Source: JAXHUH01 sp034211175
GTDB taxonomy: Bacteria; Actinomycetota; Acidimicrobiia; Acidimicrobiales; CAIXPF01
Length of the DNA stretch: 11,095 bases
Assembly: GCA_034211175.1 (NCBI GenBank)
Contig: JAXHUH010000148.1
Span: 1 to 11,095, forward strand
Direction: 5' to 3'
Shown piece after piece: positions 1-6,246 of this stretch. Position 1 is the stretch's first letter. Each line of letters starts with the position of its first letter. The notes below the pieces were generated by a model. The model was not told the origin of the DNA. It searched no databases and worked only from the letters and a program-made list of their open reading frames with translations. Both the position numbers and the translations under genes were made by a program.

Positions 1-116
1 GAGAAGATCATCACCGACATCTTGGCGGTGTCCAGCAGCGCTTCCTTCAGATCGCCGAAGCTGAGCGAACGCCGCGCCAGCGCGTAGACGAAGATCACGA
101 AGGCGCCGGCGGCGGC
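1..116 (-). CDS. TRAP transporter large permease (DctM) fragment, broken at both ends
   Basis: Read on the minus strand from 116 to 1, an open frame of 38 codons gives a membrane-type peptide: AAAGAF, a hydrophobic run (VIFVYALA), then a charged linker (RRSLSFGDLKEAL) and LLDTAKMSVMIF. This matches the mid-to-late part of DctM/TRAP large permeases, where TEAA-GAFGA, a basic linker with L/W-R-x-L, and LLETAxxTxMIF follow in that order. DctM is the 12-helix, sodium-coupled import subunit for C4-dicarboxylates and related acids. The frame leaves the window at base 1. Its upstream side stops dead at the homopolymer block at 117, and nothing DctM-like continues beyond 160 on this strand. G+C here is about 65% by hand count, somewhat lower than the rest. 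The family call is by eye from a short piece, and the fragment may come from another genome. Confidence 0.55.
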
Positions 117-159
117 GGGGGGGGGGGGGGGGGGCCCCCCCCCGCCCCCCCCCCCCCCC
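117..159. other. G18 / C9-G-C15 homopolymer block, probable assembly or library junction
   Basis: Eighteen consecutive G (117-134) are followed by nine C (135-143), one G (144) and fifteen C (145-159), an almost perfect self-complementary block. It interrupts the DctM frame on its left and is followed within 45 bases by an unrelated ABC gene. Runs of this length are rare in real bacterial DNA but typical of poly-G basecalling tails or mis-joined read ends. I read it as a technical join, not a biological element. Confidence 0.7.
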
Positions 160-201
160 ACGGCGGGGCCTGTCGATCCGGACCACGTGGACGGACGGAC
201 G

Positions 202-993
202 ATGACAGAGACGATGACCCAACAGACCCCACTGCTCGAGTGCCGGAAGGTCTCGAAGCGGTTCGGCGCCGTGCAGGCGCTCTACCGGGCCGACTTCGAG
301 GTGCGCGCCGGCGAGGTGATGGCGCTGGTCGGCGACAACGGCGCCGGCAAGTCGACCCTCATCAAGGGCGTCGCCGGCATCTACCCCTTCGACGAGGGCG
401 AGGTGTTCGTCGACGGCGAACGAGCGCACATCCACACCCCCCGCGACACCGCCCGCCTCGGGATCGAGGTCGTCTACCAGGACCTCGCGCTGGCCGACAA
501 CCTCGACGTCGTCGCGAACATGTTCCTCGGCCGCGAACGCCTCTCGTCGCACGTCGTGCTCGACGAGGTGAGCATGGAGCGGGCGGCGCGGGAGACGCTG
601 GACTCGCTGTCGGTCACGACCCTGCGGTCGGTGCGGGCTCCCGTCGCCGGCCTGTCGGGCGGTCAGCGCCAGGCGGTCGCGGTGGCGAAGGCGGTGATGT
701 GGGAGTCCCGCATCGTCATCCTCGACGAGCCGACCGCCGCGCTCGGCGTCGTCCAGACCCGTCAGGTGCTCGACCTCGTGCGCCGCCTCGCCGACCACGA
801 CATCGGCGTCGTGATGATCTCCCACAACCTGCACGACGTGTTCGAGGTGGCCGACCGCATCTCGGTCCTGCGGCTCGGGCAGATGGTGAAGCTGCTGAAC
901 AAGGACGAGACGAACCAGCAGGAGGTCGTGCAGGCCATCACGGCCGGCGATCTCGAGTTCGTCCCCGGCATGGCCGAGGCGGTTGAGCTGTGA
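202..993 (+). CDS. Sugar ABC transporter ATP-binding protein, single-domain FrcA type
   Basis: This is the nucleotide-binding subunit of a carbohydrate ABC importer, hydrolysing ATP on the cytoplasmic face of the partner permease. With the start at 202 the protein has 263 residues, the usual size for FrcA-like single-domain ATPases (RbsA and XylG carry two domains). Walker A GDNGAGKST is at 44-52, signature LSGGQRQ at 151-157, Walker B VILDEP with D175/E176, and H-loop His208 in ISHNLHDVFEVADRI. The D-loop reads TAALGV rather than SALD, as is typical of the RbsA/FrcA group. Possible starts are GTG 187, ATG 202 and ATG 214; none has a convincing Shine-Dalgarno, and 202 was chosen because the conserved fold begins soon after. 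The stop overlaps the permease start by 4 bases, implying translational coupling. A binding protein would normally precede it, but the homopolymer block lies there. The sugar cannot be told from sequence. Confidence 0.9.
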   Translation: MTETMTQQTPLLECRKVSKRFGAVQALYRADFEVRAGEVMALVGDNGAGKSTLIKGVAGIYPFDEGEVFVDGERAHIHTPRDTARLGIEVVYQDLALADNLDVVANMFLGRERLSSHVVLDEVSMERAARETLDSLSVTTLRSVRAPVAGLSGGQRQAVAVAKAVMWESRIVILDEPTAALGVVQTRQVLDLVRRLADHDIGVVMISHNLHDVFEVADRISVLRLGQMVKLLNKDETNQQEVVQAITAGDLEFVPGMAEAVEL

Positions 994-2270
994 GCAACGA
1001 CCTGAACGACCGCACCGGCGACGGCATCACGATCGTCGCCGAGCCCGACGACGGCATCGTCATCGTCGAGGAGGCCGACAGCGTCGGCGAGTACGTCGCC
1101 CGCTGGTGGCGCTCGATCCGCAGCGGCAACCTCGGATCGCTGCCCATCCTCGTCGGGCTCGTGATCATCGGGATCGTGTTCGGGATCCTGGAGGACACCT
1201 TCCTCACGTCCCGCAACTTCACGAACCTGATCCTCCAGGCGTCGGCCACCGCCACGATCGCCATCGGTGCGGTGTTCGTGCTGCTCATCGCCCAGATCGA
1301 CCTGTCGGTCGCCTACGTGAGCGCGGTGGGCAGCGTCGTCACCGTCCTCCTGCTGCGCCCCGGCGACCCGGGTTGGCCGTGGTGGGCGGCGATCGCCGCC
1401 GGCGTGGCGCTGTCGACCGCCATCGGGCTGCTGCACGGGATGATCATCACGAAGGCGGGCGTCCCGTCGTTCGTGGTGACCCTCGCCGGCCTGCTCTCGT
1501 GGCAGGGCGTCGTGCTCATCCTCACCACGCAGTTCTCGACCGCGGGCACGATCGTCATCCAGGACAGCGTGGTGGTCGGCATCGCCAACGACTTCCTGGC
1601 CGACTGGTTGGGCTGGCTGCTGGCCATCGTCATCGTCGGCGGCTTCGCCGCACAGGAGCTGTTCAAGGCCCGGGCGCGACGCAGCCGGGGGCTCGACATG
1701 AAGCCGACGGCGGTCATCGCCGCCCAGGTCGTGGGGCTCGGTGCCGTGGCGTTCGCCGCGGTCGCGTTCGTGAACGTGGACCGGGGCGTGCCGGTCGCCG
1801 CGGTGCTGCTGATCTTCTTCCTGCTGTTCTGGTCGTTCGTGGCGACCCGGACGCGCTTCGGCCGCCACGTGTACGCGGTGGGCGGCAACCCCGAGGCGGC
1901 ACGCCGGGCGGGCATCGACGTCGACCGCATCCGCGTCTACGTGTTCATGATCGCCGGGTTCATGGCCGGCGTCGGCGGCATCGTGCTGGCGTCCCGGCTC
2001 CGCTCGGTCGCCACCAACACGGGCGGCGGCGAGCTCCTGCTGGAGGTGATCGCCGCCGCGGTCATCGGTGGCACCAGCCTGTTCGGCGGCAACGGCAAGG
2101 TCGTGAGCGCGCTGCTCGGCGCGCTCGTGATCGCCTCGGTGAAGAACGGCATGGACCTCATGGGCCTCAACGCGGGCACCAAGTTCGTGATCACCGGGCT
2201 CGTGCTGCTCCTCGCGGTCCTCGTGGACGCCCTCTCCAAGCGGGGCCGGGCGGCCCGCGGGCTGGCCTGA
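990..2270 (+). CDS. Sugar ABC transporter permease, XylH/RbsC family
   Basis: This 426-residue membrane protein is the translocation subunit for the ATPase upstream. About a dozen hydrophobic segments are visible, roughly at 51-67, 86-101, 106-122, 131-149, 161-179, 205-222, 241-261, 268-285, 316-335, 348-362, 372-385 and 399-413. Family hallmarks are QIDLSV near 102, the cytoplasmic loop GGNPEAARRAGID at 298-310 that contacts the ATPase, and AAAVIGGTSLFGGNGK at 355-370. It is longer than ordinary RbsC (about 320 residues); the extra segment between 205 and 265 resembles the XylH branch, so xylose or another pentose is possible but unproven. The first 45 residues are acidic and probably cytoplasmic, with a near-duplicated decapeptide at 11-20 and 21-30. 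The GTG start lies in the GTGA overlap with the ATPase stop. A strong GC hairpin follows the stop. Confidence 0.9.
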   Translation: MSNDLNDRTGDGITIVAEPDDGIVIVEEADSVGEYVARWWRSIRSGNLGSLPILVGLVIIGIVFGILEDTFLTSRNFTNLILQASATATIAIGAVFVLLIAQIDLSVAYVSAVGSVVTVLLLRPGDPGWPWWAAIAAGVALSTAIGLLHGMIITKAGVPSFVVTLAGLLSWQGVVLILTTQFSTAGTIVIQDSVVVGIANDFLADWLGWLLAIVIVGGFAAQELFKARARRSRGLDMKPTAVIAAQVVGLGAVAFAAVAFVNVDRGVPVAAVLLIFFLLFWSFVATRTRFGRHVYAVGGNPEAARRAGIDVDRIRVYVFMIAGFMAGVGGIVLASRLRSVATNTGGGELLLEVIAAAVIGGTSLFGGNGKVVSALLGALVIASVKNGMDLMGLNAGTKFVITGLVLLLAVLVDALSKRGRAARGLA

Positions 2271-2300
2271 GGACCGCGACGCAGCCGACGCGCACCCTCG

Positions 2301-2336
2301 CGGCGCCGCGCCCCCGCCCCGGGGGGCGCGGCGCCG
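2301..2336 (+). terminator. Strong GC hairpin ending the ABC transporter operon
   Basis: A perfect 15-bp stem (2301-2315 with 2322-2336) closes a 6-base loop, 30 bases after the permease stop. No T-run follows, so this is the tail-less hairpin type often found after high-GC actinobacterial genes. The stem is symmetric, but the neighbours on both sides are plus-strand, so termination of the transporter transcript is the likely role. Confidence 0.6.
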
Positions 2337-2411
2337 GCGCGTCCGGCCTGGCCGGCGACGTTTCGCCTGATCCCACGCAGGATGACCCTCGTTCACGCGG
2401 GTGTCGTGCCG

Positions 2412-2423
2412 ACCTTCGAAGGT
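2412..2423. promoter_or_regulatory. Perfect 12-bp palindrome ACCTTCGAAGGT upstream of the orphan gene
   Basis: ACCTTCGAAGGT is an exact inverted repeat with no spacer. It sits 48 bases before the orphan ATG and 7 bases before TACGCT (2431-2436), a possible -10 box. No convincing -35 is seen at the right distance. It could be a repressor or activator site; the promoter itself is weakly supported. Confidence 0.35.
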
Positions 2424-2471
2424 TGAGGCTTACGCTGGCCGGGGCGGGCCTCGGAGAGAGCGAGGGACAGG

Positions 2472-2753
2472 ATGATCACCTACGACAGCGCACGGCTCGA
2501 CGGCTCGATCATGAAGTCGGGCCGTCTTCACGTGTACGACGATCGTGTCGTCTACGAGCCGGACAACGCGGCGGCGGAATCCATCGTCGTCCAGTTCGCC
2601 GACCTGAACAGCCACTCCGTCACGTGCACCGCGCTGTCGCGCAAGGTGAACGTGACGCTGGCCGACCGGCTCGGCAACGAGTTCAACGTGGTGCTGGTGA
2701 GCAAGGACCGGGGTGCGCCCCTGGAAGAGGTGCTCACCCGGGCCGCCGCCTGA
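2472..2753 (+). CDS. Hypothetical 93-residue protein
   Basis: I do not recognise a named family. The 93-residue protein has no signal peptide, membrane segment, cysteine cluster or obvious catalytic motif. Short alternating hydrophobic stretches (GRLHVYDDRVVYEP, SIVVQFADL, VNVTLADRLG, EFNVVLVS) suggest a mostly beta fold ending in one helix (PLEEVLTRAAA). PH- or GRAM-like small domains look like this, but that is only a guess from pattern. A good ribosome site, GAGGGACAGG, directly precedes the ATG, and codon use matches the neighbours, so it is very likely translated. It stands alone: a terminator hairpin lies upstream, and a convergent regulator gene lies 94 bases downstream of its stop. 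Confidence 0.75.
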   Translation: MITYDSARLDGSIMKSGRLHVYDDRVVYEPDNAAAESIVVQFADLNSHSVTCTALSRKVNVTLADRLGNEFNVVLVSKDRGAPLEEVLTRAAA

Positions 2754-2768
2754 ACGATGTGAGCCGGG

Positions 2769-2820
2769 GGCGGATCGCCGCGGGCCGCCGCGGGCCGCCG
2801 CTCGCCGCCGACGATCCGCC
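2769..2820. terminator. Possible bidirectional terminator between convergent genes, with a 10-bp tandem repeat inside
   Basis: GGCGGATCG (2769-2777) is the reverse complement of CGATCCGCC (2812-2820), framing a GC-only interior. That interior contains two and a half copies of GCCGCGGGCC (2777-2801). The structure lies between the stops of the orphan gene (+) and the WYL regulator (-), where a shared terminator is expected. There is no T-run and the loop is long, so support is modest. Confidence 0.35.
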
Positions 2821-2847
2821 GTCGTCGCCGCACCCGGGTTCGGTCGC

Positions 2848-3546
2848 TCAGATCCCGACGTGGGCTGCGTCGGTGGGGATCGCGCCGAACACCTCGGTGA
2901 GGTCTCGCACGGGCGCGGGCTCGGTCGTGAGCGTCGCCCCCTCGATGCGGTCGAGGCGGAACCACCGCCCGGCCCGCCGCCAGCGGCACCAGGCGAGCAG
3001 GTACCAGTGGCCGCCGGTGTTGGCGAAGACCTGGGGCTCGACCGGCCGCCGGCGCGTGTGCGCTCCCGATCGGTCCCGGTAGTCGAGCACGACCACGACC
3101 TGGCGGCGCAGCGCCTCCTCGACGACCCGTCGGGCCCTCGCCGCCGCTCCCGTCGGCGGGTTGCGGGTCCAGACCTTGGCGGCCAGCGACCGTGCGTCCG
3201 CCCGCCCGGCCGGGCCCATCGCGTCCATCACCTTGGTGAGCGCGCTCCGGCCATCGGCCGCGAACGGTGCGTTGGCGTCGAGTGCGAGGGCCGCCGCGAT
3301 GGCGATGGCCTCGCCCGCGGTGAACGCCACCGGGGGCAGTGTGGCGGCCTCGTCGAGGCGGTACCCACCACCGTGGCCGCCGATGCCGTAGATCGGCACC
3401 CCCGCCTCCTGGAGCGCGGTGACGTCCCGCTTGATCGTGCGGCCGGTGACCTCGAAGCGGCGTGCCAGCCACGCGCTCGTCCGGCCGCCGGGCCCGGCGG
3501 CCCGCAGCTCCTCGGCGATGGCGTAGAGACGGTCGGTCCGGTTCAC
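2848..3546 (-). CDS. WYL-domain helix-turn-helix transcriptional regulator
   Basis: This 232-residue DNA-binding regulator has the YafY/PafBC architecture. Residues 3-55 form a DeoR-like winged helix (RTDRLYAIAEELR, with recognition-helix core GRTIKRDVTALQ near 35-46), then the wing GGHGGGYRLDE near 57-66. The WYL domain covers roughly 135-210, with WYL at 181-183 and RWFRLDRI at 194-201. WYL domains are thought to sense nucleic-acid or small ligands and to control the attached HTH. The GTG start is supported by GAGGA 9 bases upstream and by the family's usual M-x-R-T-D-R-L beginning. The gene is divergent from the alpha/beta hydrolase at 3628, and the 81-base gap carries a strong inverted repeat. 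Local control of the hydrolase and of itself is therefore likely, but inferred. No C-terminal WCX extension is evident. Confidence 0.9.
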   Translation of the reverse strand: MNRTDRLYAIAEELRAAGPGGRTSAWLARRFEVTGRTIKRDVTALQEAGVPIYGIGGHGGGYRLDEAATLPPVAFTAGEAIAIAAALALDANAPFAADGRSALTKVMDAMGPAGRADARSLAAKVWTRNPPTGAAARARRVVEEALRRQVVVVLDYRDRSGAHTRRRPVEPQVFANTGGHWYLLAWCRWRRAGRWFRLDRIEGATLTTEPAPVRDLTEVFGAIPTDAAHVGI

Positions 3547-3564
3547 GGCCGCGCATCCTCGTTG

Positions 3565-3608
3565 TTCGGGGACATGCTCGTCTTCGGTGACATAATGCTG
3601 TCACCGAA
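3565..3608 (+). promoter_or_regulatory. Hydrolase promoter overlapped by a three-half-site operator
   Basis: TTCGGTGACA (3583-3592) and TGTCACCGAA (3599-3608) form a perfect 10-bp inverted repeat with a 6-base spacer. A third half-site, TTCGGGGACA (3565-3574, one mismatch), repeats directly 18 bases upstream. The plus-strand promoter fits inside: -35 GGGACA (3569-3574), a 16-base spacer and -10 CATAAT (3591-3596). Bound protein would cover both boxes, which favours repression. The adjacent WYL regulator is the obvious candidate binder. Confidence 0.65.
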
Positions 3609-3627
3609 CGGGGTGGATGGTCACCTC

Positions 3628-4497
3628 ATGAGCACCACGACCATCTCCCACACCACGACTGCGGCCGACGGGCGCACCATCACCGCCGAGGTGCGGGGCC
3701 CGGCGGACGGCCCCGCCGTCGTGCTCCTCCATCCCGCGCCCGGCTCGCGCCGCTTCGACCCCGATCCGGCGGCCACCGCATCGGCCGGGGTCCGGCTCGT
3801 GACCATCGACCGGGCGGGCTACGGCGGCTCCGGCCCGCTGGCCGACGGCATGGTCCCGACCATCGGCGGCCACGCCGACGACACCGCCGCGGTGCTCGAC
3901 GACCTCGGCGTCACCGATGCCGTGGTGGTCGGCTGGTCGGCCGGCGGGCGGGTGGCGGCCGCGCTGGCGGCACGCCGGCCCGAGCTCGTGCGTGCGCTGT
4001 TCATCGTCGGGACGCCGGCGCCCGACGAGGAGGTGCCGTGGATCCCGGACGAGCAGCGGGGCGCCATCGAGCCGATGAGGGCCGACCCGGCCGGCAGCGT
4101 CGGGTTCCTCGCCGGGATGCTGGCCGGCGCCGGCTCCGATCCGGCGGGCGCGGTGGCGATGATGACCGCCGGGCCCGCCGACGAGGCCGCGCTGGCCGAC
4201 CCTGCGGTGCGGGTCGCGGTCGAGGTGATGCTGGCCGAAGCGTTCACCTCCGGCGCGGTCGGCGCCGCCGCCGACATCGTCTCCTACACCGCAGTGCCGT
4301 GGGGCTTCGATCCGGCGGCGATCGGCGCCCCGACCACGGTCGTCTCCGGCGCCGACGACGTCCTCGTCCCGCCGGCCCACGGCGCCTGGTGGGCCTCCCA
4401 CATCCCCGAGGCCGCCCACGAGGTCATCGCCGGCGCCGGCCACCTCGTCATCCGCCCCGCCTGGCCCCGGGTCCTCACCGCCGCCGCCACCCGCTGA
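3628..4497 (+). CDS. Alpha/beta hydrolase under divergent WYL regulator
   Basis: This is a 289-residue soluble alpha/beta-fold hydrolase of the broad Abhydrolase_1/6 type. The oxyanion region LLHPAPGS is at 33-40 (HP instead of the commoner HG), DRAGYGGSG at 61-69, and the nucleophile elbow GWSAG at 102-106 puts Ser104 as nucleophile. Asp244 in GADDVLVP and His272 in GAGHLVI complete the triad. No secretion signal or membrane segment is seen, so it is cytoplasmic. The ATG at 3628 was chosen because the frame upstream runs antisense through the WYL gene; GGTGGATGG lies just before it. It is transcribed away from the WYL regulator through an operator-laden promoter. The substrate is unknown; esterases, haloperoxidase-like enzymes and epoxide-hydrolase relatives share these motifs. 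Confidence 0.85.
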   Translation: MSTTTISHTTTAADGRTITAEVRGPADGPAVVLLHPAPGSRRFDPDPAATASAGVRLVTIDRAGYGGSGPLADGMVPTIGGHADDTAAVLDDLGVTDAVVVGWSAGGRVAAALAARRPELVRALFIVGTPAPDEEVPWIPDEQRGAIEPMRADPAGSVGFLAGMLAGAGSDPAGAVAMMTAGPADEAALADPAVRVAVEVMLAEAFTSGAVGAAADIVSYTAVPWGFDPAAIGAPTTVVSGADDVLVPPAHGAWWASHIPEAAHEVIAGAGHLVIRPAWPRVLTAAATR

Positions 4498-4504
4498 CCA
4501 CCAT

Positions 4505-4560
4505 CCCGAACTGGTCCCCTTGTGATGCCACCGGTGGCATGCGGCGCGGTCCAGAACGGG
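4505..4560. promoter_or_regulatory. Extended dyad with 16-bp perfect palindrome between two hydrolase genes
   Basis: ATGCCACCGGTGGCAT (4525-4540) is a perfect 16-bp palindrome. Around the same centre, CCCGAACTGG (4505-4514) and CCAGAACGGG (4551-4560) are inverted with 8 of 10 matches, so the symmetry spans 56 bases. A palindrome without a loop fits an operator for a dimeric regulator better than a terminator. It lies in the 140-base gap ahead of the second hydrolase. A smaller dyad, CTCGAC-ACC-GTCGAG (4603-4617), follows near that start codon. Confidence 0.45.
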
Positions 4561-4637
4561 GTCGGGGGCCGATGAGTTCGCGGCGGCGACGACGTCATGA
4601 GTCTCGACACCGTCGAGTGAGCGGGGAGCCGCACCGC

Positions 4638-5372
4638 ATGTCCACCTTCGTGCTCATCCCGGGTGCCGGGTCCGACTCCTGGTACTGGCACCGCGTCGTG
4701 CCCCTCCTCGAAGCGGCCGGGCACGTCGCGGTCGCCCCCGACCTGCCGTGCGCCGACGAGACGAAGACGTTCCCCGACTACGCCGACGTCGTCGTCGAGG
4801 CGGTGCAGGATTCGGCGGGGGATGCAGGTGACGTCATCGTCGTCGGGCAGTCGCTGGGCGGGTTCACCGCCCCGCTCGTGTGCGAGCGGCTGCCGGCCCG
4901 GCTGCTCGTGCTCGTCGCGGCGATGGTGCCCCGGCCGGGCGAGGCGGCGGGGGAGTGGTGGGACGCCGTCGGCTACCACGAGGCCCGGCGCGTCGCCGAC
5001 GTGCGCGACGGTCGCGACCCCGGCGCTCCGTTCGACGAGGAGGTCCTGTTCCTCCACGACGTCCCCGCCGAGGTGCTCGAAGGCGGCGAGGACCACTGGG
5101 GTGACCAGGCCGGTCGCCCGATGGAGGAGCCGTGGCCGCTCGACGCCTGGCCCGACGTCGACACCCGGTTCCTGCTGTGTCGCGAGGACCGGTTCTTCCC
5201 CGCCGAGCTGCTGCGTCGGATCACCCGGGAGCGCCTCGGGATCGAGGCCGACGAGATGGGCGGCGGCCACCTCCAGGCGCTGTCACGCCCTGACGAGCTC
5301 GTCGAGTGGCTGCTCGCCTACGAGGCCGACCGGCTGCCCGTGCGCCGGGCGAGCGTCGACGCCCCGCGCTGA
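4638..5372 (+). CDS. Alpha/beta hydrolase, esterase of the EstC/SABP2-like type
   Basis: This 244-residue cytoplasmic alpha/beta hydrolase belongs to a different branch from the gene before it. It begins directly with the first core strand and oxyanion loop, FVLIPGAGSDSWYWHRV (4-20). The nucleophile elbow GQSLGG at 70-75 gives Ser72; Asp184 lies in CREDRFFP, and His211 in GGGHLQALSRPDELV, an ending typical of plant SABP2/methylesterase-like and bacterial EstC-like enzymes. The cap region is short. The ATG at 4638 follows GGGGAG at good spacing. An in-frame ATG at 4572 would add an arginine-rich 22-residue tail, which I consider non-native. The gene ends 16 bases from the stop of the convergent hydrolase, and a 6-bp dyad, GCTGAG/CTCAGC (5368-5393), covers both stops. 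Substrate unknown; a carboxylic ester is likely. Confidence 0.85.
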   Translation: MSTFVLIPGAGSDSWYWHRVVPLLEAAGHVAVAPDLPCADETKTFPDYADVVVEAVQDSAGDAGDVIVVGQSLGGFTAPLVCERLPARLLVLVAAMVPRPGEAAGEWWDAVGYHEARRVADVRDGRDPGAPFDEEVLFLHDVPAEVLEGGEDHWGDQAGRPMEEPWPLDAWPDVDTRFLLCREDRFFPAELLRRITRERLGIEADEMGGGHLQALSRPDELVEWLLAYEADRLPVRRASVDAPR

Positions 5373-5388
5373 GCCGGCGCCGAGATCC

Positions 5389-6246
5389 TCAGCCCGGCGC
5401 GCGGGCTGCGTCGGTGACGTGACGGCAGGCCGCCGAGAGCACCGGTGCGTACTGCTTCGGGTCGTTGCCGATGACCCGGTGGTCGCCGTCGACCGTGAAG
5501 GTCCGGGCGTCGGGGATCGAGGCGGCGAGCTTGTGCTGGCGGTGGGTCGGCACGGTCGTGTCGGCCGTGTTGACCACCACGGCGGTCGGGACGTCGACGT
5601 CGCCGATCCAGTCGTGGGACGTGAACCGGCCGATGGCGGCGGCCGCCTCGATCAGCGCGGCCGGGTCGTGGCGGCTGACCTCGACCTGCTCCCACGGCAG
5701 CTCGTAGGTGTCGACCCGGGACGAGCGGAACCGGTCGGTGAGCGAGCGGCGCACCGACGGCGGCGTTGCTCGCAGCGCCGTGCTCAGGCCGTTGACCCCG
5801 CCGAACATCAGCTGGGCCCGCCGGTTGCCGGCGAAGTTGCGGCTCGTCGCGCACAGCACGAGGCCGGTGACGAGGTCGCGGTGACGGCGCCACACGAGCT
5901 GCGCGACCAGGCCGCCCATCGAGTAGCCGACGGGGATCACTCGGTCGAGCCCGAGCTCGCGGCACAGCCTGGCGGCGTCGTCGGCGCACGTCTCGAGGCG
6001 GAACCGCGCCGGGTTGCGCACCCCTCGGCCGTGGCCGTGGTGGTCGAGCGCGATGACGTGGTGATGGCGCGCGAGGGGCTCGTAGACGGTGGAGAAGTTG
6101 AGGTCGGCCGTCGCCGTCCAGCCGTGGAGCAGCAGCAGCGTCGGGCCGCCGTGGTGCGCGCCCGCCTCGCGGACGAACGTCCTGCCCCGCGTGCCGAGCT
6201 CGACGAGGCGGCCCGGCGGCAGCGGCGACGGTGCGGTGGCGGTCAC
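5389..6246 (-). CDS. Alpha/beta hydrolase coupled to greA
   Basis: This is a 285-residue alpha/beta hydrolase, the third in the region and again of a different subfamily. The oxyanion motif LLLLHGWTA is at 37-45, DHHGHGRG at 68-75 (a variant of D-x-R-G-H-G-x-S), and nucleophile elbow GYSMGG at 107-112 gives Ser109. Asp229 in NTADTTVP and His256 in DGDHRVIG complete the triad. There is no signal peptide. The GTG start overlaps the greA stop by four bases (GTGA), so it is the second cistron of a greA transcript and probably translated by coupling; no separate promoter is needed. The pairing with greA looks like operon convenience rather than shared function. Substrate unknown. Confidence 0.85.
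   Translation of the reverse strand: MTATAPSPLPPGRLVELGTRGRTFVREAGAHHGGPTLLLLHGWTATADLNFSTVYEPLARHHHVIALDHHGHGRGVRNPARFRLETCADDAARLCRELGLDRVIPVGYSMGGLVAQLVWRRHRDLVTGLVLCATSRNFAGNRRAQLMFGGVNGLSTALRATPPSVRRSLTDRFRSSRVDTYELPWEQVEVSRHDPAALIEAAAAIGRFTSHDWIGDVDVPTAVVVNTADTTVPTHRQHKLAASIPDARTFTVDGDHRVIGNDPKQYAPVLSAACRHVTDAARAPG

Noticed and set aside
117..159. Natural hairpin terminator or origin element
   Set aside because: Near-pure G18 and C24 runs with a broken gene on one side are better explained by sequencing or assembly artefact.
762..2396. Long minus-strand open frame antisense to the ABC permease
   Set aside because: Its product is a low-complexity Asp/His/Arg/Glu-rich string with no domain, while the plus strand encodes a clear permease. 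It is a GC-driven shadow.
2412..2423. LexA/SOS box
   Set aside because: ACCTTCGAAGGT lacks the CGAAC-N4-GTTCG arrangement of actinobacterial SOS boxes.
983..3082. 699-codon plus-strand frame overlapping the permease and orphan gene
   Set aside because: Arg/Pro/Gly-rich nonsense composition; both overlapped genes have ribosome sites or coupling and recognisable or normal protein character.
2713..3627. Upstream extension of the first hydrolase that would give a 594-residue fusion
   Set aside because: It runs antisense through the WYL regulator and through the promoter-operator gap; the core fold begins at the ATG at 3628.
4572..4637. Alternative ATG giving the second hydrolase an arginine-rich 22-residue head
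   Set aside because: SSRRRRRHESRHRR is unlike these esterases, and the ATG at 4638 has its own GGGGAG site and starts right at the core strand.
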